Below the pieces are notes generated by a model that saw only the letters and a list, made by a program, of their open reading frames with translations, ran no database searches and was not told where the DNA came from. Shown one piece after another: positions 1 to 7,864 of a DNA stretch of 62,068 bases. How positions within the stretch are numbered: position 1 is the stretch's first letter; every line of letters begins with the position of its first letter. This stretch comes from Roseimicrobium gellanilyticum (GTDB lineage Bacteria > Verrucomicrobiota > Verrucomicrobiia > Verrucomicrobiales > Verrucomicrobiaceae), in assembly GCF_003315205.1 (NCBI RefSeq), contig NZ_QNRR01000022.1:1-62068 (forward strand), given 5' to 3'. Made by a program: the position numbers and the translations under genes.

Positions 1-1376
1 AGAACATGCTGGCCAGCGTGACCCTGCCGGACAGCAGCGTGCACAGCTACGCTTACGACTACCGCGTGCGTCGCATCACCCGCACCGAAGGCAGCGCCAA
101 TCCCGTGGCCATGACCTTCAGCGGCGGCCTCAGCGTGGCTGAGTTTGAAGTGACCGACCCGCAACTCGGTACTCTCAATACTCAACCCGCCGTCGAATAC
201 CAGCGCGGTCCCGACATGGGCGGCGGGGTGGGCGGCCTGCTCTACTCCCTGCGCAGCGGCACGGCGAAGTTCAACCTGAGCAACGGCCGCGGCGACGTGG
301 TGGCCCAGAGCGACAGCACCGGCGACCTCACCTGGACGGCCAGCTACGAAGCCTACGGCAAGCGCCCCATGGAAACCGGCACCAACGCCGACCGTCAGCG
401 CGCCAACACCAAGGAAGAAGACCCCACCGGTTTGCTCAACGAAGGGTACCGCTATCGGGACCTGGAGACTGATGTGTGGCTGAGCAAAGACCCCGCAGGC
501 TTTGTGGATGGACCAAACTTGTATGCGTATGTCAGGCAGAATCCGTGGACGAGTTGGGATCCTGATGGATTAGCTACCCGCAGTGAGCTGGCCAAACAAA
601 AGGAACACTTCATTGCCAAGCTGTCCGATACCGACGGAATGGATGGGAACGAATATAGATTGCACGTGCAGAACGTCATGTCCGAGGTCGAAAGAGTCTC
701 GGCTCGAATTCAGGCAATCGACAGTGCGTCGAGGAATGTCAATCAGGCCATCGCTTTCACAAACTTCGTAAGAGAAAATCTTTATGGTCTAAATCGCCTG
801 CCATATCGAATCAATCCAGATGATATTGACGACAGTAATCCATTTCATTCTTGGATCTTTGAGCAGGGAAACAACTTTGGCAAATTTAAGTCTGACGGCG
901 CCGCGGCCGTCCTGGGAGGGGCCTTAAGTGGAATATCCAAGACCTCGAAGCTAGTCAGGCGCACCGCTACAAGGGGAATTGGGGCCGCGCACATGTTTGA
1001 CGAGGCATTTGCCGCAAACAGATACTATGTTGCGTCTCCAAAGCATACAGGAGCGGCTAGGACGGCAGGAGGAGCCAAAATCAACCCTGCTCCAGCGGAC
1101 GGTCAGGGGGCGTTGGATTTTTCATTTCCTGTGTCAGAAAACACCACGCGACGAATCGGAGTTGACACCGCCCACAATCAACTCGTGGTATTTGACCGTA
1201 CTCAGAATGTAACAAGAGGTGGGCGCACGGTTGGCGGAGAATATCATGGACATGTGAGAACTTGGGACGAGCTTTCATCCCCAATGCAAAAAGCATTGTC
1301 GGACTATGGAGTTTCAGTAAGTAAGAAAGGTGAAATTAAATTAGACCCAAAAACATGGGGGTTCTCGGATGACTAA
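1..1376 (+). CDS. Rhs-family protein, 3' part, with C-terminal toxin domain
   Basis: The gene enters from the left edge; the frame is open from base 3 and about 457 residues are visible. The first ~190 residues are the end of an Rhs/YD-repeat shell, with the family core pattern GYRYRDLET...LSKDP.GF..G.NLYAYV and the terminal D-PDGLA at about base 570. After this the composition changes to lower GC and variable sequence, as expected for the exchangeable toxin tip released inside the shell. The last ~70 residues hold a compact alpha/beta-like domain with the motifs VFDRT and GEYHGHVRTW and a final KKGEIKL. The conserved-looking His/Arg cluster resembles polymorphic-toxin RNases of the barnase/EndoU/colicin type, but I cannot name the family. 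The stop overlaps the downstream gene by 8 nt. Rhs identity is certain; toxin activity is inferred from architecture. Confidence 0.88.
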   Translation, partial: NMLASVTLPDSSVHSYAYDYRVRRITRTEGSANPVAMTFSGGLSVAEFEVTDPQLGTLNTQPAVEYQRGPDMGGGVGGLLYSLRSGTAKFNLSNGRGDVVAQSDSTGDLTWTASYEAYGKRPMETGTNADRQRANTKEEDPTGLLNEGYRYRDLETDVWLSKDPAGFVDGPNLYAYVRQNPWTSWDPDGLATRSELAKQKEHFIAKLSDTDGMDGNEYRLHVQNVMSEVERVSARIQAIDSASRNVNQAIAFTNFVRENLYGLNRLPYRINPDDIDDSNPFHSWIFEQGNNFGKFKSDGAAAVLGGALSGISKTSKLVRRTATRGIGAAHMFDEAFAANRYYVASPKHTGAARTAGGAKINPAPADGQGALDFSFPVSENTTRRIGVDTAHNQLVVFDRTQNVTRGGRTVGGEYHGHVRTWDELSSPMQKALSDYGVSVSKKGEIKLDPKTWGFSDD

Positions 1377-1734
1377 TCGCTATATCGAATCTCGTAACGT
1401 TGCGCGTGAAGACCTAGAGTCAGCTGTCGCTTCCAATGATATAAAACTGCTCCGCGAGTATTTAGTTTCGGCGGCGCTAGTGGGTGAAGATTTGCCGTTT
1501 CTTGAGCAGGTTTGTCTGAACTTAAGCGCTCATCTGGATGAAGAGGTTCGCGGTAACGCAATCCTCGGCCTAGGTCATCTGGCAAGGCGAGCCAGATCAC
1601 TAGATTCGAAAGCAAGAACGATCATTGAAAACGGCCTTCAAGATTCGTCGTCATACGTTCGAGGGCATGCTTGGTCCGCTGCAGATGATGTGATTCACTT
1701 CTTAGGATGGCAAGTAGTTGGATATAAAAAATGA
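1369..1734 (+). CDS. Probable immunity protein, HEAT-repeat-like
   Basis: A 121-residue cytoplasmic protein with no signal peptide. Its ATG lies within the last codons of the Rhs gene (8-nt overlap), the standard position of the cognate immunity gene in Rhs toxin cassettes. Residues ~10-110 look like three paired helices with HEAT-like spacing: DLESAVASNDIKLLREYL, then LDEEVRGNAILGLGHLAR, then LQDSSSYVRGHAWSAADD. The alternating acidic/hydrophobic pattern and the 'D..VRG.A' signature recur in the second and third units. Small HEAT-like proteins are known as immunity partners. Base composition is lower in GC than the flanking chromosome, as for the toxin tip. Partnering with the toxin is inferred from position only. 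Confidence 0.75.
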   Translation: MTNRYIESRNVAREDLESAVASNDIKLLREYLVSAALVGEDLPFLEQVCLNLSAHLDEEVRGNAILGLGHLARRARSLDSKARTIIENGLQDSSSYVRGHAWSAADDVIHFLGWQVVGYKK

Positions 1735-2594
1735 ACGCGCAAGCCAACCAATGGCATTGGCCTTGCCAACCCATTTGGAAAAATAAAACACAGATGTCTT
1801 CTCGGCTATGAACGCTCGAAAAATTACGGGAGACCCTGGAGGGGCAGTGAGTCGGCGCTTGAAGTATCACACTTGTCGACTCACCGGATCTCCAGACCCC
1901 TGCAGCCGTCTACCAGAGCAAAGGTCGCCTGCGTCTGACTGAACACCGGGACTGTTGCGGCGCACACGTGTTTTTCCACGCCGTATCTAACCATCTGGGC
2001 ATAGTTAGTCTTCAAGCCATCCCGCGCCCGGGAGGTCACGTGAAGCCCGAGCAGGCGTTGCGTACTGCGCGCGGTGGAAACCCCGCTCGGCTTGCAACGC
2101 CCCAAGCTCCGCGCCCTGCTTCGCCCGCCGCGCAACCCTAGCGCCTCGCCAAGCTCGGCGGCTCCGCGCCCGCCCACCGGTAAACTCTCCACAACGCGTA
2201 GTAGTGCAAAACGGCTGCCCCCCACCGCCTGCGCCCGCCGCCGGGCCGCCAGCCGTTTTACACTACACCGACGTTGTGGAAAGTTACCTCCCTCCCTGCG
2301 TGTGGCGGCGTCGCTCGTGCCTCGCTGTGCCGCGGTGAGGCGCTCCAGCCGCGGGGCTCCTTCGCGCCGCCGACCCGAGGCACGCTGCGCGCCAGCCGGC
2401 CCCCCGCCAAGCTCCCCACCGCGCCCGTCTGTCACGCATCCTGCCAACCCCCACGGCGCAACGCTCCGCCCCCCCTGCGGCCCGGCTCGTCCCTCGCCCA
2501 GCCGCAGCCAACCTCTGGAGCATCGAAATACAAAGTGTCTGTCCCTTTGTTAAAAAACTGTTGCACCATCTTGCCCCATCGTCATCATCTACCC
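1735..2594. other. Gene-poor spacer between the Rhs cassette and the transposase
   Basis: 860 bases with no convincing gene. The first ~150 bases are of moderate GC and carry only short frames. Bases ~1881-2060, read on the minus strand, give about 60 residues of plausible protein composition ending GCRGLEIR, possibly the tail of a decayed gene. From ~2060 to 2520 the sequence is extremely GC-rich and low in information, and open frames in several phases there are composition artefacts. The inverted repeat at 2180-2287 lies inside. A short ACAAAG/CTTTGT dyad around GTGTCTGTCC (2530-2550) precedes the transposase. Confidence 0.6.
2180..2287. repeat. Large imperfect inverted repeat upstream of the RAYT
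   Basis: Left arm 2180-2216, right arm 2251-2287, 34-base spacer. The arms align over about 37 bases with a few mismatches and one-base shifts; shared blocks are CCACAACG and AAAACGGCT. The inner part of each arm begins with GTAGTG-type sequence, recalling the GTAG head of REP elements. It lies ~310 bases before a RAYT-type transposase, so it may be a REP-like target or the 5' boundary of the element. Confidence 0.7.
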
Positions 2595-3617
2595 ATGCGC
2601 TTGGCCCGTCTCAAGGCGCTGCCGGGGGCTACGGCAGCTCACTACCACTGCATCTCCCGCGTCGTGGACCGGCGCTTTGTCTTGGGTGAGGTCGAGAAAG
2701 AAATCTTCCTCAAGCTCATGCGCTTTTATGCGCACTTTTGCCAGGTCCGCGTCTCGGCGTACTGCTTGATGAGCAATCACTTCCATCTTCTGGTGGAAGT
2801 CCCGGCCCGGCCGCAGGTGATGCCCTCGGAAGCCTTGCTCATCGGGCATGTGCAGTCCTGCTACGGCAAGAACACCGCTGCCCTGCTCGCCGAAAACCTC
2901 CGACAACTGCGTCAGCAGGCTGGCGAGGCGGTGGCGCAAAAGCACCTCGAAAGCTGGTTCGCAAGATTGTGGGACATCAGCGCCTTCATGAAGACGCTCA
3001 AACAGCGCTTCACCCAGCAGTTCAACAAGCTCCACGGACGCAAAGGCACCCTCTGGGAGGACCGCTTCCGCAGTGTGCTGGTGGAGAGCGGCAGCGCCCT
3101 GGCCACCATGGCCGCCTACATCGACCTCAATCCCGTGCGCGCCGGATTGGTCAAGGACCCCTCCCGTTACCACTGGAGCAGCTACGGGGCCGCCATGGGC
3201 GGGAACAAGGCGGCACGCGCGGGTCTCAAGTCCATCATCGCCACCGTGGATCGCGGGCAGGAGCAGGGCCTGCGCGGCGATGCCTGGCTGTCCCGATACC
3301 GCGTCTGGCTCTTCGGCAAGGCTGAGGAAATCCAAGACCCGCGCACCGGGAAGGTGCTGCGCAAAGGCATGAGCCGGAAGGCCGTGGAAAAAGGCCTGAA
3401 GCGAGGTGGCAAACCAAGCCTGAACGAACTGCTGCACTGCCGTCTCAGCTACATGACCCGCGGAGGAGCTTTGGGCACCAAAGCCTTCATCGAATCACTC
3501 TTTGAGGCCCAACGCTGGCGATTTGCTCCCGAGCGCAAAAACGGCGCCCGCCTCCCTCGAGGCGGCGAGTCCGCCTGGCAGGGCCTTCGCGTCCTCCGTG
3601 CGCCCCGTCCTGCTTGA
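2595..3617 (+). CDS. REP-associated tyrosine transposase (RAYT, Y1/IS200-like)
   Basis: A 340-residue protein of the Y1-transposase superfamily, which nicks and rejoins single-stranded hairpin DNA. The N-terminus has the usual HYHCISRVVDRRFVLG opening, and the metal-binding HUH motif is His62-Phe-His64 in MSNHFHLLVE. The region KQRFTQQFNKLHGRKGTLWE and the following DRFRSVLVE are hallmarks of the large RAYT group, as is DLNPVRAGLV. The frame is open upstream, but the start at 2595 is preferred because similarity begins there and the upstream part is GC-rich junk. The residue where relatives usually carry the nucleophilic Tyr appears to be Phe139 (next aromatic Phe143), so activity is open to question. 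It is single-copy here, flanked by an inverted repeat, with no second terminal repeat seen. Confidence 0.9.
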   Translation: MRLARLKALPGATAAHYHCISRVVDRRFVLGEVEKEIFLKLMRFYAHFCQVRVSAYCLMSNHFHLLVEVPARPQVMPSEALLIGHVQSCYGKNTAALLAENLRQLRQQAGEAVAQKHLESWFARLWDISAFMKTLKQRFTQQFNKLHGRKGTLWEDRFRSVLVESGSALATMAAYIDLNPVRAGLVKDPSRYHWSSYGAAMGGNKAARAGLKSIIATVDRGQEQGLRGDAWLSRYRVWLFGKAEEIQDPRTGKVLRKGMSRKAVEKGLKRGGKPSLNELLHCRLSYMTRGGALGTKAFIESLFEAQRWRFAPERKNGARLPRGGESAWQGLRVLRAPRPA

Positions 3618-3641
3618 TGGATGCCATCACGAATCTTTTTT
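3615..3641 (+). terminator. Weak hairpin plus T6 after the transposase
   Basis: TGATGG-ATG-CCATCA stem (3615-3629) starting at the stop codon, followed after six bases by six T. The stem is short and the T-run is displaced, so this is a modest rho-independent candidate. The following ~210 bases to 3854 carry no gene that I recognise. Confidence 0.4.
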
Positions 3642-3854
3642 CGGTTGTCTTGTACATCCTCATGGGTGTATAGTCACTCAAGAGCAGCTCCCCAATCGAT
3701 AGTTCGTTTGGCCGATCTTTAAGTTTTCCAGGCCCACATCACCCTCAAGCACCCACAGCGGTACATCGTGTGCCTAGCACGCATCGAGGCGTAGCCCTCC
3801 CCCTGAGCTTTCCTTCAACTCCTCGTGCATCACGGATTCTTCAACCTGCGTTCG

Positions 3855-3883
3855 TTGACAGGGTCCTCCCGGGTCCCTAGACT
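3855..3883 (+). promoter_or_regulatory. Sigma70-like promoter, leaderless geometry
   Basis: TTGACA (3855-3860), 17-bp spacer, TAGACT (3878-3883). Only 7 bases separate the -10 box from the ATG at 3891, so the predicted transcription start falls on or next to the start codon. The same TAGACT box at the same distance precedes the gspG-like gene at 7865. Confidence 0.75.
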
Positions 3884-3890
3884 CGCGGGC

Positions 3891-4568
3891 ATGTCGTGTC
3901 GTTTTAACCCCATCGCTTCGTGCATTTTACTGCTGGCTGTGTTGCTGTGTGCTTCCGCGGCGCAGGGGCAGGTGCTGGTGTACAAGTTCGACACGAGCGA
4001 TGCGAAGGGCATCAATTTCCACACGTTCGAGGGCGGGTATGTGGTGGCGCCGTTGCTGGGTGGGGATGCGACGTTCCTGCTGACGACGAAGGAGGACGGG
4101 CGCCAGTACCTGGAGTCGTCCGGAGGTGGGCGGCTCTTCACCGCGGTGAGCGGGAGCGGGGACAAGAAGGCAGTGATTTCCGCGAGCACCGGGTTGGGCG
4201 CTGCGGAAGGGGCGCTGGTAGCGCTGGGGGACATCAATCACACGGTGAAAATCAGCAGCCCGGCCTCGACCATCACGGCGCGGGTCGCGAAGGCCCTGCA
4301 CGGCACACTGGTCAGCGCGGATGATGAGAGCGATGCTGAGACAGAGGCCCGGGATGGGAGCATCGGCAATGGCGGGACCGCAGATGTGAAGATCACGCTC
4401 GATGAGAAGGAGACAAATCGGGTAAATGACGATGGCCTGACACTGGCGCAAACGGTGGAGCATCTGAAACTGGAGCTGGAGCGCGAAGGTTATCGTCCGG
4501 TCAGCGGCGATGATGGCGACGACGATGATGATGACGAGGAAGAGGAGGAAGTGGAGAGCACCGAGTAG
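3891..4568 (+). CDS. Secreted protein of unknown function with acidic tail
   Basis: 225 residues from the ATG at 3891, which gives a clean signal peptide (Ile/Leu-rich core, cleavage near ASAAQG). The frame extends upstream to 3825, but that start would place ~22 hydrophilic residues before the signal sequence and would lie upstream of the promoter. The mature part is rich in Gly, Ser, Thr and Val, suggesting beta structure (GGYVVAPLLGGDATFLLTT; GRLFTAVSGSGDKKAVIS). The C-terminus is strikingly acidic: GDDGDDDDDDEEEEE near residues 205-220. I do not recognise a family. It sits 48 bases before the secretion ATPase gene with its own promoter, so it could be a substrate or accessory of that system; this is position only. 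Confidence 0.75.
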   Translation: MSCRFNPIASCILLLAVLLCASAAQGQVLVYKFDTSDAKGINFHTFEGGYVVAPLLGGDATFLLTTKEDGRQYLESSGGGRLFTAVSGSGDKKAVISASTGLGAAEGALVALGDINHTVKISSPASTITARVAKALHGTLVSADDESDAETEARDGSIGNGGTADVKITLDEKETNRVNDDGLTLAQTVEHLKLELEREGYRPVSGDDGDDDDDDEEEEEVESTE

Positions 4569-4580
4569 AGTTGCGGCGAG

Positions 4581-4609
4581 TTCGTCGATGCGTAGACCTG
4601 TGCTATTGT
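4581..4609 (+). promoter_or_regulatory. Candidate promoter of the secretion operon
   Basis: TTCGTC (4581-4586), 17-bp spacer, TATTGT (4604-4609), then 7 bases to the ATG at 4617. The geometry matches the promoters at 3855 and 7829. The -35 box is weak, so this is moderate evidence. No Shine-Dalgarno sequence is visible before 4617, consistent with a leaderless start. Confidence 0.5.
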
Positions 4610-4616
4610 CGCGCCA

Positions 4617-6395
4617 ATGAATGCCCTGCTCGCTGCTGCCACCCTTGCCGGGAGTCAGGACCTTGATTTGGTGAAAGCCGCAGCCCGTGAGGCGTCCGTG
4701 AGCGGTCAGCCCGTGGTGGACGCCGTCTTGGAGAAGGCTTCCCTGGGCGAGTTGGAATTTCTGAGGGCGCTCGCGCATGAGTTGCACTGGCCGTGGCAGA
4801 CGGAGTTGCAGCCGGACATGGACGAAGCGGCCGAGCTGAAGAAGGAGTGCCCACCGCGCCTCGCCCTGCGGCATCGCCTTCTCCCGCTGGCGTTTGTTTC
4901 CCCTCCCGTCACCGAGGCCGCAAACGGCGCACCTGGCGAGGGCGAGGTGAAGGAAGCGGAGCAGAAGGAAAAGACCAGCAAGCGCTCGTTGGTGATTGCG
5001 TGCTATGACCCCTTCGACCTCATGGCGCGCCAGGCCGTGGCTCGCACGGTGAATGTGCCGGTGCGCTGGACGCTGGCGCCGCGCGATGAGCTGCTGCGCG
5101 CGCTGCAGAGCTTCTACGGCGTGGGCGCGGATACGTTCGAGGACTTGATGAAGTCCCGCGACCAGGACTTGGATGATGCCCACCTGCGCGACGAGGCGAA
5201 CATCATCGACGAGAGCGACGCCGAGGCTTCCGTGCTGAAGTTTGTGAACCAGATCATCCGCGAGGCGCTGGCCCAGCGCGCGACGGACATCCACGTGGAG
5301 CCCCTGCACGACAACCTGCGCATCCGCTACCGCATTGATGGTGTGCTGCATGAGACGCCCGTGCCGGAAAACATCAAGGCCCTGCAGGCCTCCGTGCTGG
5401 CGCGCATCAAGGTGATGGCGAAGCTGGACATCGCGGAGAAACGCCTGCCGCAGGACGGCCGTATCAATCTCAAGCTCGAAGGGCAGAACATCGACGTGCG
5501 CGTGGCCTGCATCCCGAGCGTGGAAGGGGAGAGCATCAGCCTGCGCTTGCTGGGCCAGGAAAAGTTCACGCTGGAGAAGCTGGGCCTCACCGCGGATTAT
5601 CGCGAGAAGGTGGAGAGCCTGCTGGCCAAGCCGAACGGCATCGTGCTCGTCACCGGTCCCACGGGAAGCGGCAAGAGCACCACGCTGTATACCTTCCTCT
5701 CGCGGTTGAACAGCGTGCAGCGCCGCATCGTGACCATCGAGGACCCGGTGGAAAACAAGCTGCCGGGCGTCGTGCAGATCGCGGTGAAGCCGGAGATCAA
5801 TCTTACCTTCGCCAGCGGCCTGCGCAGCATCCTGCGTGGCGACCCGAACGTGGTGATGGTGGGGGAAATTCGCGACCTGGAGACGGCGGAAATTGCCGTG
5901 CGCGCCTCGCTCACGGGTCACCTGGTCTTCTCCACGTTGCACACAAATGATGCGGTGGGTGGCATCACCCGTCTGGTGGAAATGGGCGTGGAGCCCTTCC
6001 TCGTGGCGTCCTCCGTGCGTGCATTCCTCGCCCAGCGCCTGGTACGTTCCCTCTGTCCGCACTGCCGGAAGCCGGCGCACTACAGTGATGAGCAGCTGAA
6101 GTCCTGCGGCTTCCATGAGGGGCTGGGCAAGACGCTCTTCACTGCGAGTGCCACCGGTTGCCAGTCCTGCCGTGGTACCGGGCACTACGGACGCATGGCC
6201 ATCTATGAAATCGCGATGGTCACCGCTGCATTGCAGGATCTCATCAGCAGGAAGGCGAGCGCAAATGAGCTCACCCGCCAGGCGCGGCGGGATGGCTTCA
6301 TCTCCATGCGCGAGTATGGCTGGCGCAAGGTGCTGGACGGCTCCACCACGGTGGAGGAGGTCATGCGCGTGACGAGTGAGGATTTCATGGATTGA
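4617..6395 (+). CDS. gspE: Type II secretion/type IV pilus assembly ATPase (GspE/PilB)
   Basis: A 592-residue cytoplasmic hexameric ATPase that drives pseudopilus assembly. The N-terminal ~130 residues match the GspE N-domain that docks to the inner-membrane platform. The catalytic core shows Walker A GPTGSGKST (347-355), Asp-box and His-box stretches (TIEDPVE; STLHTND) and the Walker-B region RGDPNVVMVGEIRD. The tetracysteine zinc site is present: C480-P-H-C483 and C515-Q-S-C518. Length is slightly above the usual 500-570. Paired directly with a GspF-like protein and pseudopilins. Whether the machine is a T2SS or a related pilus cannot be settled without the secretin. Confidence 0.95.
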   Translation: MNALLAAATLAGSQDLDLVKAAAREASVSGQPVVDAVLEKASLGELEFLRALAHELHWPWQTELQPDMDEAAELKKECPPRLALRHRLLPLAFVSPPVTEAANGAPGEGEVKEAEQKEKTSKRSLVIACYDPFDLMARQAVARTVNVPVRWTLAPRDELLRALQSFYGVGADTFEDLMKSRDQDLDDAHLRDEANIIDESDAEASVLKFVNQIIREALAQRATDIHVEPLHDNLRIRYRIDGVLHETPVPENIKALQASVLARIKVMAKLDIAEKRLPQDGRINLKLEGQNIDVRVACIPSVEGESISLRLLGQEKFTLEKLGLTADYREKVESLLAKPNGIVLVTGPTGSGKSTTLYTFLSRLNSVQRRIVTIEDPVENKLPGVVQIAVKPEINLTFASGLRSILRGDPNVVMVGEIRDLETAEIAVRASLTGHLVFSTLHTNDAVGGITRLVEMGVEPFLVASSVRAFLAQRLVRSLCPHCRKPAHYSDEQLKSCGFHEGLGKTLFTASATGCQSCRGTGHYGRMAIYEIAMVTAALQDLISRKASANELTRQARRDGFISMREYGWRKVLDGSTTVEEVMRVTSEDFMD

Positions 6396-6446
6396 CCTTT
6401 CTGTTCCCACGCCTGAGTTGTAGAAGTTGGTCCATATCGCATCCGC

Positions 6447-7775
6447 ATGCCTGCCTTCCGTTACGAAGCCATGAGCACCTCCGGTCAGCGCAGCGCTGGC
6501 ACGCTGGAGGCGGCGGATCGTGGCGAGGCCGTGAGGAAGCTGGCGCGCCGGGGCTTGCAGCCTTTTTCCCTGAGCGCGGAAGGTGGTAAACCCGTCGCAG
6601 CCTCCGGGGCGGCGAAGGAGAAGAATAGCAAGGGTGCGGGCGAGACTTCCGCGAAGACCAAAGCGGCGGTTTCCGCATCGAAGGCGCCGGTCTCCGGGAA
6701 GGCCAGCGCCGCCAAATCCGTGATCACCGGCCCTCTCAAGCTGAGCCGCTCGCAGGTGATCCAATTCACCGAAGAACTGTGCGATCTCCTCACGGCGGGC
6801 CTGCAACTGGAGCAGGCTCTGCATGCCATGGAGAACCGCAGCGTGCCTGTGCTGCGCCAGCTCGCTACCTCAGTACGTGAGCGCGTGCGGGACGGGCTGC
6901 CCCTGTCCGCGGCGCTGCATCAGGTGAGCCCGTCCTTTGATGAGTTGTACTGCAATCTCGTCTCCGCCGGGGAGGCGGGCGGTGCGCTGGGTTCCATTCT
7001 CAACCGCCAGGCGCGTCACCTGAACCAGCTTGAGCAACTCCGGGCCAAGGTGACCGGAGCGTTGATCTATCCGGCCTTCATCATCATCTCGGGCATTGCC
7101 TTGTCCGTGACCATGGTGACCTTCCTCCTGCCGAAGATGGCAGCGCTGGTGGAGAGCACAGGGAAGGAACTGCCCACGATGGCGCAGTGGCTCATGGCGA
7201 TGAGTGGCTTCATCAAGTCGTGGTGGTGGCTCCTCATTGCGGCGGTGATCCTTGTGGTCATCTCCGTGCATGTTCTGTTTCAGGACAAGGGCCGAATGGC
7301 CTGGTGGCACCGCAAGATGCTGGACCTGCCCATGTACGGGCCGGTGTTGCGCACGCGGTTTGAGGTGCAGTTCCTGGAGACACTGGGCAACCTGCTGAAG
7401 AATGGCCTCCCCTTGCACCGCGCATTGGAGCTGGTGCGAAAGGCAACCGTCAACCTCTACCTGCGGGAGCAGCTGGAGGCGGTGGAGACGGCCGTGCATG
7501 ACGGGGGCTCACTCAGCCGGGCCCTGGAGCGGGCGGGTGTGCTGCGGCCTCTGGTCATCGACATGGTGCGCGTGGGCGAGCAGACGGGGGAAATGGCGGA
7601 CGCGCTGGAGAAGGCGGCAGAACGCTTTGACCGTCAGCTCACGAAGACGATTGAGCATGCCACCGCGTTGCTGCAGCCCGTGCTCATGCTGGTCATGGCC
7701 GTACTGGTGGGCGGCATGGTGTGGATGATGATCAATATTGTGTTCTCCACCCTCCAGCAAATCCAGAGCCGCTAG
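6447..7775 (+). CDS. gspF: Type II secretion inner-membrane platform protein (GspF/PilC)
   Basis: A 442-residue polytopic protein that couples the ATPase to pseudopilin assembly. It begins with the family opening MPAFRYEAMSTSGQ..AGTLEA. A low-complexity Ala/Lys/Ser linker (~50-95) leads to two T2SSF domains (~105-230 and ~305-435). Membrane helices are visible near 205-230, 255-275 and 405-430. The motif LPLHRALEL in the second domain is typical. It follows gspE after 51 bases. The Ala/Lys linker is longer than in most relatives but has no obvious defect. Confidence 0.94.
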   Translation: MPAFRYEAMSTSGQRSAGTLEAADRGEAVRKLARRGLQPFSLSAEGGKPVAASGAAKEKNSKGAGETSAKTKAAVSASKAPVSGKASAAKSVITGPLKLSRSQVIQFTEELCDLLTAGLQLEQALHAMENRSVPVLRQLATSVRERVRDGLPLSAALHQVSPSFDELYCNLVSAGEAGGALGSILNRQARHLNQLEQLRAKVTGALIYPAFIIISGIALSVTMVTFLLPKMAALVESTGKELPTMAQWLMAMSGFIKSWWWLLIAAVILVVISVHVLFQDKGRMAWWHRKMLDLPMYGPVLRTRFEVQFLETLGNLLKNGLPLHRALELVRKATVNLYLREQLEAVETAVHDGGSLSRALERAGVLRPLVIDMVRVGEQTGEMADALEKAAERFDRQLTKTIEHATALLQPVLMLVMAVLVGGMVWMMINIVFSTLQQIQSR

Positions 7776-7828
7776 ACCGGGATGGATTCAAAGGGCATTT
7801 TATGTCCTTACCGTCACTTGCTTCCTCC

Positions 7829-7857
7829 TTGCTCCCATCACGGAAACTCCCTAGACT
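7829..7857 (+). promoter_or_regulatory. Internal promoter ahead of the pseudopilin genes
   Basis: TTGCTC (7829-7834), 17-bp spacer, TAGACT (7852-7857), 7 bases, ATG 7865. CCCTAGACTC is also present in the promoter before 3891. It would allow the major pseudopilin to be expressed above the level of gspE and gspF. Confidence 0.65.
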
Positions 7858-7864
7858 CACTGCC

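Noticed and set aside
1881-2447. Minus-strand 188-codon frame in the GC-rich spacer
   Set aside because: Its first two-thirds are low-complexity Arg/Gly/Ala from GC-rich DNA. Only the last ~60 residues look protein-like, too little to call a gene.
2074-2553. Plus-strand frames in the GC-rich spacer, including an N-terminal extension of the transposase
   Set aside because: Pro/Arg/Ser-rich composition, crosses the inverted repeat, no similarity to RAYT N-termini.
3501-3650. Right-hand terminal inverted repeat for the RAYT
   Set aside because: I compared the region after the stop with the 2180-2287 arms and saw no match; only a small hairpin is present.
3927-6824. Minus-strand open frame of 965 codons
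   Set aside because: It lies opposite gspE and gspF, whose motifs are unambiguous; high GC leaves the antisense frame open. Its sequence is Arg/His/Gln-rich with no domains.
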